A stretch of DNA of 5,189 nt from an uncultured Schwartzia sp. GTDB lineage: Bacteria > Bacillota > Negativicutes > Selenomonadales > Selenomonadaceae. Where the stretch lies: positions 1-5,189 of the forward strand of contig CAJPUA010000099.1 in assembly GCA_905373705.1 (NCBI GenBank), read 5' to 3'. A program made the translations under genes and the position numbers. The first letter of the stretch is position 1, and each line of letters begins with the position of its first letter. The notes beneath the pieces were generated by a model. That model did not search any database. It saw only the letters and a program-made list of their open reading frames with translations, and had not been told where the DNA came from. Below are positions 1 to 5,189 of the stretch, one piece after another.

Positions 1-417
1 ATTAAGCCCGGCAAAAAGATCGTGCGCGGCGTGCTGCTTTGCAATATGCAAGGAATTCCAGCCCATATGCGGGATTTTTTCCCCCAGCGCCGCGATGCGC
101 CGCACCCTGCCGGAGATCCACCCCAACCCTGCGACGCCCGGCGACTCCTCGCTGCCGTCGAACAATATCTGCATCCCCACGCAGATCCCTAAAAGAGGAC
201 AGCCCTTCGCCACCCGATCCTTAAGGACGGGAAGGAGTCCGCTCGCCTGGAAATTCTTCATGCAGTCGCCGAAAGCGCCGACTCCGGGTAAAACGATACG
301 TTCAGCCTTTTGCAGGACTTCTTCGTCCGCCGTCACCACGGCGTCCGCCCCCGTCGCTCGCAACGCCTTTTCCACGCTGAAAAGATTGCCCACCCCATAA
401 TCGACGATCGCGATCAT
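1..417 (-). CDS. hisH: Imidazole glycerol phosphate synthase, glutamine amidotransferase subunit HisH (partial, C-terminus outside window)
   Basis: The reading frame starts at an ATG at 417 and stays open to the window edge, giving 139 residues of a family usually about 200 long. The N-terminus MIAIVDYGVGNLFSVEKAL is the characteristic class I glutamine amidotransferase start. An LPGVGAFGDCM oxyanion-strand motif lies near residues 43-53. The nucleophile motif GICVGMQILFDGS places the catalytic Cys at residue 79, and KIPHMGWN follows near 115-122. The catalytic His and Glu expected near the C-terminus fall outside the window. In the cytoplasm, HisH hydrolyses glutamine and passes ammonia to HisF, which makes imidazole glycerol phosphate and AICAR. 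The gene begins 16 bases after the hisB stop, with a GGGGG Shine-Dalgarno-like run (425-429) 7 bases before the ATG. The visible part shows no disruption. Identification is firm. Confidence 0.96.
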   Translation of the reverse strand, partial: MIAIVDYGVGNLFSVEKALRATGADAVVTADEEVLQKAERIVLPGVGAFGDCMKNFQASGLLPVLKDRVAKGCPLLGICVGMQILFDGSEESPGVAGLGWISGRVRRIAALGEKIPHMGWNSLHIAKQHAAHDLFAGLN

Positions 418-433
418 TCTTCATCCCCCGCGT

Positions 434-1018
434 TCACAGCGTTCCCTTCGTCGAGAGAACCCCCTTAATATCCTCCCGTATCGCCACCGCTTCACGCAGG
501 GCATGCCCCAATGCCTTAAATACAGCTTCCACCTTGTGATGCGAATTTTTACCATAGAGGACTTTGACGTGCAGAGTCAGACCGGCGTTAAAGGCGAAGG
601 CGCGCAAAAATTCCTCCGTCAGTTCCGTGTCGTATCCGCCGATCATTGGCGCCATCACGCCGCCGTCGTAAACGAAAAACGGGCGGCCGCTGACGTCAAT
701 CGCGACGAACGCCAACGCTTCATCCATCGGCACATAGAAAGACGCGTAGCGGGCGATCCCCGCCTTATCTCCCAGCGCCGTCTTCACCGCCTGTCCCAGT
801 ACGATCCCAACGTCCTCGACGGAATGATGGCCGTCAACCTCGACATCACCCCGGCATGCTACCGTCAGATCGAACCGTCCGTGATGAGCGAACAGCGTCA
901 GCATATGGTCAAAAAAACCGATTCCGGTATCGACTCGGCTCTCGCCGCTGCCGTTGAGCTTGATTGCCACTCGCACCGCCGTTTCCGCCGTTTTTCGTTC
1001 GATCTCCGCCTGCCGCAT
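434..1018 (-). CDS. hisB: Imidazoleglycerol-phosphate dehydratase HisB (monofunctional)
   Basis: This complete 194-residue protein has the normal length for the single-domain dehydratase, which converts imidazole glycerol phosphate to imidazole acetol phosphate in the cytoplasm. The two internally repeated metal-binding motifs are intact: HHSVED at residues 64-69 and HHKVE at 160-164. FDHML at 36-40 and an HH pair at 45-46 are also typical. The protein ends in LSTKGTL, matching the usual STKG-type C-terminus. There is no N-terminal HAD phosphatase domain like that of the bifunctional enterobacterial HisB, so histidinol-phosphate phosphatase must be encoded elsewhere. The ATG at 1018 follows the hisC stop by 4 bases and has an unusually complete ribosome binding site. 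The protein probably assembles into the family's 24-mer, which is known for the family and not visible here. Confidence 0.98.
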   Translation of the reverse strand: MRQAEIERKTAETAVRVAIKLNGSGESRVDTGIGFFDHMLTLFAHHGRFDLTVACRGDVEVDGHHSVEDVGIVLGQAVKTALGDKAGIARYASFYVPMDEALAFVAIDVSGRPFFVYDGGVMAPMIGGYDTELTEEFLRAFAFNAGLTLHVKVLYGKNSHHKVEAVFKALGHALREAVAIREDIKGVLSTKGTL

Positions 1019-1019
1019 A

Positions 1020-1030
1020 GGATCACCTCC
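1020..1030 (-). promoter_or_regulatory. Near-perfect Shine-Dalgarno of hisB spanning the hisC stop codon
   Basis: Read on the minus strand this is GGAGGTGATCC, an 11-base exact complement to the bacterial 16S rRNA 3' end. The GGAGG core sits 7 bases before the hisB ATG. The TGA inside it is also the hisC stop codon, so the site forms the junction of the two genes. It fixes the hisB start and suggests that hisB can recruit ribosomes independently and does not rely only on coupling. Confidence 0.85.
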
Positions 1031-2081
1031 CCGCCATAAAATCGCTTATCGCCTGAAATATCCGATCGTTTTCTTCTCGCGTTCCCACCGACAGACGAAG
1101 CGCATTTTCCAATCGCACCGCATTGCCGAAGCTTCTGACGCCAATTCCCTGCGCGGCGAGCGCCTCATAAAGCTTTGCCGCCCGCGCGCTTTGGCAGAGC
1201 AAGAAATTCGCCGCCGACGGGAATACGTTAAGCCCCTCGAGGCCGCTCAATCGCTCAAACATTCGCTGCCGTTCCGCGATAATCATATCAATGCGCGGTC
1301 GATATTCGTCGCGCATTTGATAAACGATATCGGCCGTCACCGCCGACAGAACGTTTAAACTATATGGCATATAAGCTTTCTGCACCATGTCTATGACCGC
1401 TCTGTCCGCAAGCAAATAGCCGACGCGGCAGGCGGCGAGTCCGTAAGCTTTAGAAAAAGTGCGCGCCACCATGAGATTCGAATATTTTCCCAAAAGCACG
1501 CTCGCCGATTCCCCGGCAAACTCGATGTAGGCTTCGTCGATCAATAAAGCGCCGTCAATCTTCGCCGCGATATATCCGATTTCCTCCCGCGGAATATAAT
1601 TTCCCGTCGGATTGTTCGGATTGCAGACGACGGCAAGAGCCGCGCGATTCTCCTGCACCGTCTTGATAAAGGCTTCGGCGTCAAGCCGATAATCGCCGGG
1701 CAGGGCGATCGGCACGCCTTCCGTTTCCGCCGCTTGAGCATATATCTCGTACATAGAAAAGGACGGCGCCGGATAGACGATTTTTTTGCCTTGCCCGCCA
1801 AAGGCGAAAAACAGCTTTTCGATGATTTCGCTCGAGCCGTTGCCCAGCCAGACATTTTCCTCGCTCAGGCCGTAGCTTTGCGCGATCTGTCGCCGTAAAA
1901 GCGTCGTTTCCTCGTTGGGATAACGATTGAACGCCACTCGAGAGAGACGGGCCATGACCCGTTCCTCAACAAGCGGCGGTAAATTGAGCGGCGATTCGTT
2001 AGCGTTGACCTTAATTTGCCAATCGCGTTCCGTAGTATCATACGTTGGCCGATCTGCCAATCCAGCGCGAAAATTCATCAT
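1023..2081 (-). CDS. hisC: Histidinol-phosphate aminotransferase HisC
   Basis: This 352-residue protein is a class I/II fold-type I PLP aminotransferase of normal HisC length. It interconverts imidazole acetol phosphate and histidinol phosphate with glutamate as amino donor. Visible motifs are VNANESP near residues 25-31 (substrate-side N-terminal segment), GNGSSE at 80-85 (cofactor phosphate region), CNPNNPTG at 153-160, IDEAYIEF at 181-188, and RTFSKAYGLAACRVGY with the PLP-binding lysine at 211 and a conserved Arg at 219. RLSVGT at 329-334 supplies the carboxylate/phosphate-binding Arg. The start ATG overlaps the hisD stop as ATGA. A second ATG follows immediately, so the protein could begin one residue later. 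An AGAAGG lies about 11 bases upstream inside hisD, a weak site, so translational coupling is likely. Some HisC proteins also transaminate aromatic keto acids; nothing here tests that. Confidence 0.97.
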   Translation of the reverse strand: MMNFRAGLADRPTYDTTERDWQIKVNANESPLNLPPLVEERVMARLSRVAFNRYPNEETTLLRRQIAQSYGLSEENVWLGNGSSEIIEKLFFAFGGQGKKIVYPAPSFSMYEIYAQAAETEGVPIALPGDYRLDAEAFIKTVQENRAALAVVCNPNNPTGNYIPREEIGYIAAKIDGALLIDEAYIEFAGESASVLLGKYSNLMVARTFSKAYGLAACRVGYLLADRAVIDMVQKAYMPYSLNVLSAVTADIVYQMRDEYRPRIDMIIAERQRMFERLSGLEGLNVFPSAANFLLCQSARAAKLYEALAAQGIGVRSFGNAVRLENALRLSVGTREENDRIFQAISDFMAGR

Positions 2082-3424
2082 ATTTTTTCCGCCCTTCTTA
2101 AACGTATCGCGTTCGCGTGCGCCTCCAGCCCTTCTGTTTTCGCCAGCCGGATAATATCCTCCGCCACGTCGGCCAGTGCCGGCTGCGTATAGGAAATGAA
2201 GCTGGTGCGCTTCATGAAGGTCTCGACATTCAGCACCGAATAAAAGCGCGCCGTTCCGCCGGTCGGCAGGATATGATCCGGCCCCGCGAAATAATCGCCC
2301 AGAGGCTCCGGCGAATACGCGCCGAGAAATACCGCTCCGGCGTGGCGAATGTAAGGCAGCAGCTGAAACGGCTGCTCCGTTAAAAGCTCTAAATGCTCGG
2401 GTGCGGAAACGTTAGCGAAGTCAATCGCCTGCCGAATATCCTCCGCCACGATAATAAGGCCGTTCCGCTCCAACGACGCCCCGGCGATCGCCTTACGCGG
2501 CAAAAGCGCGAGCTGACGCTCTGCTTCCTGCGCCACCTTGGCGGCAAGGGCGGCGCTGTTCGTGATGACGATACTCGAGGCCAGGGGGTCATGCTCCGCC
2601 TGGCTCAGCATATCGGCCGCCGTATATACGGGATCGGCTTTCTCGTCGGCAACGATGAGGATCTCGCTCGGCCCCGCCAGCATATCGATATCGACGTGAC
2701 CGTAAACCGCTTTTTTCGCCAGCGTAACAAAAATATTACCCGGACCGGTAATTTTATCCACCCGGGGGATTGTTTCCGTACCGAAGGCCAGCGCCGCAAC
2801 AGCCTGCGCTCCGCCAATCTTATAAATCCGCCCGACGCCGATTGCCCGCGCCGCCAAAAGGACATACGGATTGAGCTTCCCGTCGCGCGGCGGGCACATC
2901 ATGACGATTTCCCCCACCCCGGCTACCGCCGCCGGAACGGCGTTCATCACTACCGACGACGGATAGGCCGCCGTCCCGCCCGGTACATAAATCCCCACGC
3001 GATCAAGGGGCGTCACCGTCTGTCCGAGGATCGAGCCCTTTTCCCGGTTTGTCAGCCAAGAGCGCGGCTTTTGTTCCTCATGATAGCGGCGAACGTTGGC
3101 GATCGCTTTTGTGAGCGACGCCATAACCGCGGGATCAGCCGCCTCCTCGGCGGCGCGGAAATCTGCTTCTCCGGCCAGAAATTCTTCCGGCGTGAAATCA
3201 GTCCCGTCAAGGAGTTTCGTATACTTTATAACCGCGGCGTCGCCTTCTTCGCGCACTTCGGAAACGATCCTGTCAACGACTTGGCTCGCCGTCAGATCGG
3301 CGCCAAAAAGCTTCCGATTGCCTTCCCGAATTTTCGGACTAAGCTCCACCTCATCAAACGCCGCTTTTTTTAGAAGCGCTTCCACGCCTTTTATTCCCAC
3401 ATCGTTCACGTTAACAATTCTCAT
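2078..3424 (-). CDS. hisD: Histidinol dehydrogenase HisD
   Basis: This complete 448-residue protein is slightly longer than the usual 430 or so. It catalyses the last two NAD-dependent oxidations, histidinol to histidinal to histidine, using one zinc per active site. Ligands are recognised by alignment from memory with the E. coli enzyme: Gln275 and His278 in SQAEHDP, Asp383 in GPDHILPT and His436 in EAHANAI. The general acid/base pair is Glu343-His344 in APEHLEL. YVPGGTAAYPSSV (146-158), KIGGAQAVAALA (202-213), KITGPGN (224-230) and AGPSEIL (250-256) are all standard. The ATG overlaps the hisG stop as ATGA and has a good AAAGGA site (3433-3438) about 8 bases upstream. The gene in turn overlaps hisC by the same ATGA arrangement. 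I see no missing key residue or frameshift. Confidence 0.98.
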   Translation of the reverse strand: MRIVNVNDVGIKGVEALLKKAAFDEVELSPKIREGNRKLFGADLTASQVVDRIVSEVREEGDAAVIKYTKLLDGTDFTPEEFLAGEADFRAAEEAADPAVMASLTKAIANVRRYHEEQKPRSWLTNREKGSILGQTVTPLDRVGIYVPGGTAAYPSSVVMNAVPAAVAGVGEIVMMCPPRDGKLNPYVLLAARAIGVGRIYKIGGAQAVAALAFGTETIPRVDKITGPGNIFVTLAKKAVYGHVDIDMLAGPSEILIVADEKADPVYTAADMLSQAEHDPLASSIVITNSAALAAKVAQEAERQLALLPRKAIAGASLERNGLIIVAEDIRQAIDFANVSAPEHLELLTEQPFQLLPYIRHAGAVFLGAYSPEPLGDYFAGPDHILPTGGTARFYSVLNVETFMKRTSFISYTQPALADVAEDIIRLAKTEGLEAHANAIRLRRAEKI

Positions 3425-4086
3425 ACGACTTGTCCTTTCCTCAGGATCGCCTGTAAATCTTCGATCAATTTATGAATCCGGGAAAATTTCAACCGAAAGC
3501 TCACGCGGTTCGCGATAAGACGCGCCGTCGTGTCCATGATGGGAGCGATCTCCTCCAAATCGTTTTCCCGCAGCGTCGTCCCCGTTTCCACAATATCGAC
3601 AATGCTCTCCGCCAGACCAACGATCGGTCCCAGCTCGATGGATCCGTTAAGCTTAATGTATTCCATCTGCATTCCCTGCCGGTTAAAAAAGCTCTCTGCG
3701 ATACGAGGAAATTTCGTCGCCACTCGAGTATGCGCGTAATCGGCGAGGCGCGGCCGCTTCTTATCCCGCGGGACGGCCATCATCAAACGGCAGCGCCCAA
3801 ATTCCAGATCGAGCAGTTCATATACATCCTGCGCCGCTTCCTTCAGCACGTCCTTTCCGATAATGCCGATATCCGCGGCGCCATACTCCACATAAGTCGG
3901 AACATCCGCCGTCTTGGCGATGATAAACCTGACCTTATCCGCTTCGTTCGTAATGACCAGCTTGCGCGATTTTTCCTCCAGCCCTTCGGCGGATAATCCT
4001 GCCAGCGCCAGAAGCTCCGCCGCGGGTGAAAAGAGCTTCCCTTTTGGCAGGGCGACGGTCAGATATGGCTCCGTTTTTTCCTCCAC
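3421..4086 (-). CDS. hisG: ATP phosphoribosyltransferase catalytic subunit HisG, short form
   Basis: This 221-residue protein is the catalytic subunit that condenses ATP with PRPP, the first committed step. It has LPKGKL near residues 13-18, a GAADIGIIGKDVL segment at 69-81, and the PRPP-binding loop DIVETGTT at 164-171. It ends shortly after that lobe and lacks the roughly 80-residue C-terminal regulatory domain of long HisG. It therefore belongs to the HisG-S class, which is known to need HisZ; hisZ is indeed just upstream. The loop continues RENDLEE, where the more usual text is ENGL, so Asp176 replaces a common Gly. The chosen start is a GTG at 4086, because a GAGG site lies 7 bases upstream and no in-frame ATG occurs near the N-terminus. 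The stop overlaps the hisD start. The gene follows a 111-base gap, the largest between genes here. Confidence 0.97.
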   Translation of the reverse strand: MEEKTEPYLTVALPKGKLFSPAAELLALAGLSAEGLEEKSRKLVITNEADKVRFIIAKTADVPTYVEYGAADIGIIGKDVLKEAAQDVYELLDLEFGRCRLMMAVPRDKKRPRLADYAHTRVATKFPRIAESFFNRQGMQMEYIKLNGSIELGPIVGLAESIVDIVETGTTLRENDLEEIAPIMDTTARLIANRVSFRLKFSRIHKLIEDLQAILRKGQVV

Positions 4087-4093
4087 GCTATCG

Positions 4094-4097
4094 CCTC
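4094..4097 (-). promoter_or_regulatory. Ribosome binding site that selects the GTG start of hisG
   Basis: The minus strand reads TGAGGCGATAGC followed by GTG. The GAGG core is 7 bases from the GTG codon at 4086. A closer ATG at 4099-4097 is out of frame with hisG and reaches a TAG after three codons, so it cannot be the start. This supports the non-ATG start. Confidence 0.6.
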
Positions 4098-4132
4098 ATT
4101 TCTTTATCAAGCTAAAGCAGTAACATAGCGAT

Positions 4133-4161
4133 ATATTATCACCAGCAGCGTAAAAAGTAAA
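4133..4161 (-). promoter_or_regulatory. Candidate internal sigma-A-type promoter upstream of hisG
   Basis: On the minus strand, TTTACT (4161-4156) is followed after exactly 17 bases by TAATAT (4138-4133). TGA sits directly before the -10 hexamer, fitting the TGN extended -10 pattern. The predicted start near 4126 would leave a leader of about 40 bases before hisG with its ribosome binding site. The gap is AT-rich against GC-rich flanks, which raises the chance of finding such a match by accident. This is an inference from pattern only. If real, it would drive hisG-hisD-hisC-hisB-hisH apart from hisZ and the HD gene. Confidence 0.4.
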
Positions 4162-4163
4162 GG

Positions 4164-4178
4164 AAATAGTGTCTATTT
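4164..4178. promoter_or_regulatory. Short AT-rich dyad just upstream of the candidate hisG promoter
   Basis: AAATAG (4164-4169) and CTATTT (4173-4178) are perfect inverted 6-base arms separated by TGT. Flanking GG (4162-4163) and CC (4182-4183) nearly extend the symmetry but are offset by extra T residues. It starts 2 bases upstream of the candidate -35. It could be an operator half-site pair, or a weak hairpin after the HD gene. The arms are short and mostly A/T, with no strong following T-run on the coding strand, so a true intrinsic terminator is unlikely. Chance occurrence is quite possible. Confidence 0.25.
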
Positions 4179-4197
4179 TTTCCGGTAAAACACAGCC

Positions 4198-4734
4198 TCA
4201 ATTAAGCGCGTCGGCGCGGCGCAGAAGAATCAGCTCTACCGGGTCGCTCTCCGCCGGAAGCGCATGATGGCGAAGGATAATCGCCGCTTCTCTCGCATAC
4301 CCGACTCGCCGGAGTTTTTCAGCCCCTAATACCGGATGATGGAAATAAACGTACAATTTAGCAGATAAGATCCCACCCTCCGACGGATGATCGCCCCGGC
4401 GGCGCGCCCACTGCGGGAAAAAATAATCGAGGAGTACCGCCGCCGTTTTTCCCAGCGTTCCCAGCGTGCCCCTCGCCCGCCCTATATCATGAAGCAGCGC
4501 CGCGCGAATAAGGAGCCGCCGGTCGACGCGAGTTTTCGCCGCGTCGGCCGTATCATTCAATATCCGCTCCGCCGTATACGCCGTATGAAGCGCATGGAAC
4601 TGATCCGGCTCCGCCATTTCCCAAAAAAGCTGCTGAAGTTCCGATTCCGGCAGCCACGTGCGAACATAGTGTCGATCCGCGGGGCCTACCCGGGCAAAAA
4701 TCGCCCGGAAAAACTGCCTGATGCGCCGTTTCAT
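4198..4734 (-). CDS. HD-domain (HDIG-like) metal-dependent phosphohydrolase of unknown substrate
   Basis: This complete 178-residue soluble protein is probably cytoplasmic; I see no signal peptide or clear membrane segment. A basic N-terminus (MKRRIRQFFRAIFAR) leads to a DQFHALHTAYTAERI helix with His47 and His50, then ALLHDIGRARG with the metal-binding His82-Asp83, HHPVLGAEKL with His133, LRHHALP with His156-His157, and RRADALN with Asp175. The H...HD...H...HH...D order is that of HD/HDIG domains that can hold two metals. No GYP motif follows, so it is not a cyclic-di-GMP HD-GYP protein. From memory, Clostridia and Negativicutes have a family of similar size that also ends just after the last Asp. 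The ATG overlaps the hisZ stop as ATGA. An in-frame TAG two codons upstream excludes an earlier start, and no Shine-Dalgarno is visible, so it is probably translated by coupling to hisZ. The substrate is unknown: a nucleotide, alarmone or phosphate monoester would all fit the fold. Confidence 0.88.
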   Translation of the reverse strand: MKRRIRQFFRAIFARVGPADRHYVRTWLPESELQQLFWEMAEPDQFHALHTAYTAERILNDTADAAKTRVDRRLLIRAALLHDIGRARGTLGTLGKTAAVLLDYFFPQWARRRGDHPSEGGILSAKLYVYFHHPVLGAEKLRRVGYAREAAIILRHHALPAESDPVELILLRRADALN

Positions 4735-5189
4735 GGTCTAATATAAAGCAGCACGCGATATCCTTTGCTCTGCTGGCTATGAGCCGCCGCCTTCTCATCC
4801 TGTGGCGAAGGCGCCAACTCGGTCACCTGCCCCTTCTTCCGCGCTTTCCGCGCCTCTCGTATAGCCGCCGCCTCCTGCCCGGGCGCATAAGCGACGTAAA
4901 CATCTTTGCGAGACTCGGGCCGCGGCAGATTTTCTCGCTCCAGCGCTAAGAGAACGCGCTCTATCCCCAGCGCAAAGCCCGTTGCCGGACAGTCGCAGCC
5001 GAAATCGGACAGCATGCGATCGTAACGACCTCCGCCGCACAAAGGAAATCCCAGTCCTGGCGTATACGCTTCAAAAACCATGCCGGTATAATAACTGAGA
5101 TCGCGAATGACGCCTAAATCAAATTGTACCGGCTCCGCCGCGTCATACACTTCCAAAAGCTGATAAATAGCCGTGAGATCGTCGATCGC
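4731..5189 (-). CDS. hisZ: ATP phosphoribosyltransferase regulatory subunit HisZ (partial, N-terminus outside window)
   Basis: The frame is open to the window edge and gives the C-terminal 152 residues of a protein usually near 380-400. It is a catalytically inactive histidyl-tRNA synthetase paralogue that binds short HisG, completes the enzyme and carries the histidine feedback site. Visible motifs, numbered from the window edge, are DLGVIRDLSYYTGMVFE (24-40, the HisRS histidine-binding segment), CGGGRYDRML (51-60) and the class II motif 3, GFALGIERVLLAL (71-83). After motif 3 only about 70 residues remain, including KDVYVAYAPG and a short tail. This is shorter than the full anticodon-binding domain of HisS, and with hisG nearby it favours HisZ over HisS. 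A TTG at 5156 is an in-frame codon inside the gene and not its start. The stop overlaps the HD gene by ATGA. Confidence 0.94.
   Translation of the reverse strand, partial: AIDDLTAIYQLLEVYDAAEPVQFDLGVIRDLSYYTGMVFEAYTPGLGFPLCGGGRYDRMLSDFGCDCPATGFALGIERVLLALERENLPRPESRKDVYVAYAPGQEAAAIREARKARKKGQVTELAPSPQDEKAAAHSQQSKGYRVLLYIRP

Noticed and set aside
1020..1030. Plus-strand GGATCACCTCC, identical to the end of 16S rRNA
   Set aside because: No other rRNA sequence surrounds it. It is the complement of the hisB Shine-Dalgarno.
503..1039. A 178-codon plus-strand open frame opposite hisB
   Set aside because: The hisB motifs account for this region. The antisense product has no family features and no convincing ribosome binding site.
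2735..2752. Hairpin ATTACC / GGTAAT with a 6-base loop, followed on the coding strand by ATTTTT, resembling an internal terminator in hisD
   Set aside because: The bases encode the conserved KITGPGN motif of HisD, the stem is only 6 pairs, and a terminator here would cut the operon inside an essential gene. Coincidence of codons is the simpler explanation.
2393..3373. A 326-codon open frame on the plus strand opposite hisD
   Set aside because: It lies wholly inside hisD, whose protein has every catalytic motif. The plus-strand translation is Arg/His-rich with no recognisable domain, as expected for the complement of a GC-rich gene.
3472..3996. A 174-codon plus-strand open frame opposite hisG
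   Set aside because: It is a shadow of hisG, which is fully supported by its motifs and its place in the operon.
4087..4197. Possible T-box or other riboswitch leader before hisG
   Set aside because: The gap is only 111 bases, shows no T-box core sequence that I recognise, and lacks a strong terminator hairpin. Such a leader would more likely precede the operon start beyond the window.
4198..4215. Truncation of the HD protein, since it stops three residues after its last metal-binding Asp
   Set aside because: All metal ligands are present, no continuation is evident in other frames after the stop, and similar-sized relatives I recall end at the same place.
4731..5189. Histidyl-tRNA synthetase HisS instead of HisZ
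   Set aside because: The region after motif 3 is too short for the full anticodon-binding domain, and a short-form hisG that requires HisZ is in the same operon.

Overview
The window is part of one histidine-biosynthesis operon, read entirely on the minus strand. In transcription order, from high to low coordinates, it holds: the 3' end of hisZ, a small HD-domain phosphohydrolase gene, hisG (short form), hisD, hisC, hisB (dehydratase only) and the 5' two-thirds of hisH. The hisZ start, the operon promoter and any leader lie beyond position 5189. The rest of hisH, and any hisA, hisF and hisI/E, lie beyond position 1.

The organism is probably a Firmicute (Bacillota). The evidence is the pairing of a short HisG with HisZ, a monofunctional HisB, strong GGAGG-type ribosome binding sites, and the order Z-G-D-C-B-H. 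Moderately GC-rich codon use and the look of the proteins suggest Negativicutes (the Selenomonas, Megasphaera or Acidaminococcus type). That rank is a judgement from memory, not something the sequence proves.

Layout: 4731-5189 is the hisZ 3' part; 4198-4734 is the HD-domain gene, overlapping hisZ by the 4 bases ATGA; 4087-4197 is a 111-base AT-rich gap with a candidate internal promoter and a small dyad; 3421-4086 is hisG with a GTG start; 2078-3424 is hisD (ATGA overlap with hisG); 1023-2081 is hisC (ATGA overlap with hisD); 434-1018 is hisB, 4 bases after hisC; 1-417 is hisH, 16 bases after hisB. No stretch longer than 111 bases lacks a gene. I see no RNA genes, mobile elements, CRISPR arrays or long repeats.

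How the genes work together: HisZ and HisG form the ATP phosphoribosyltransferase that starts the pathway. HisH would pair with HisF to make imidazole glycerol phosphate and AICAR. HisB dehydrates that product, HisC transaminates it to histidinol phosphate, and HisD oxidises histidinol to histidine. No recognised histidinol-phosphate phosphatase is visible here. The one non-canonical gene is the HD-domain hydrolase set between the two subunits of the first enzyme, and it is the most interesting feature of an otherwise ordinary operon.
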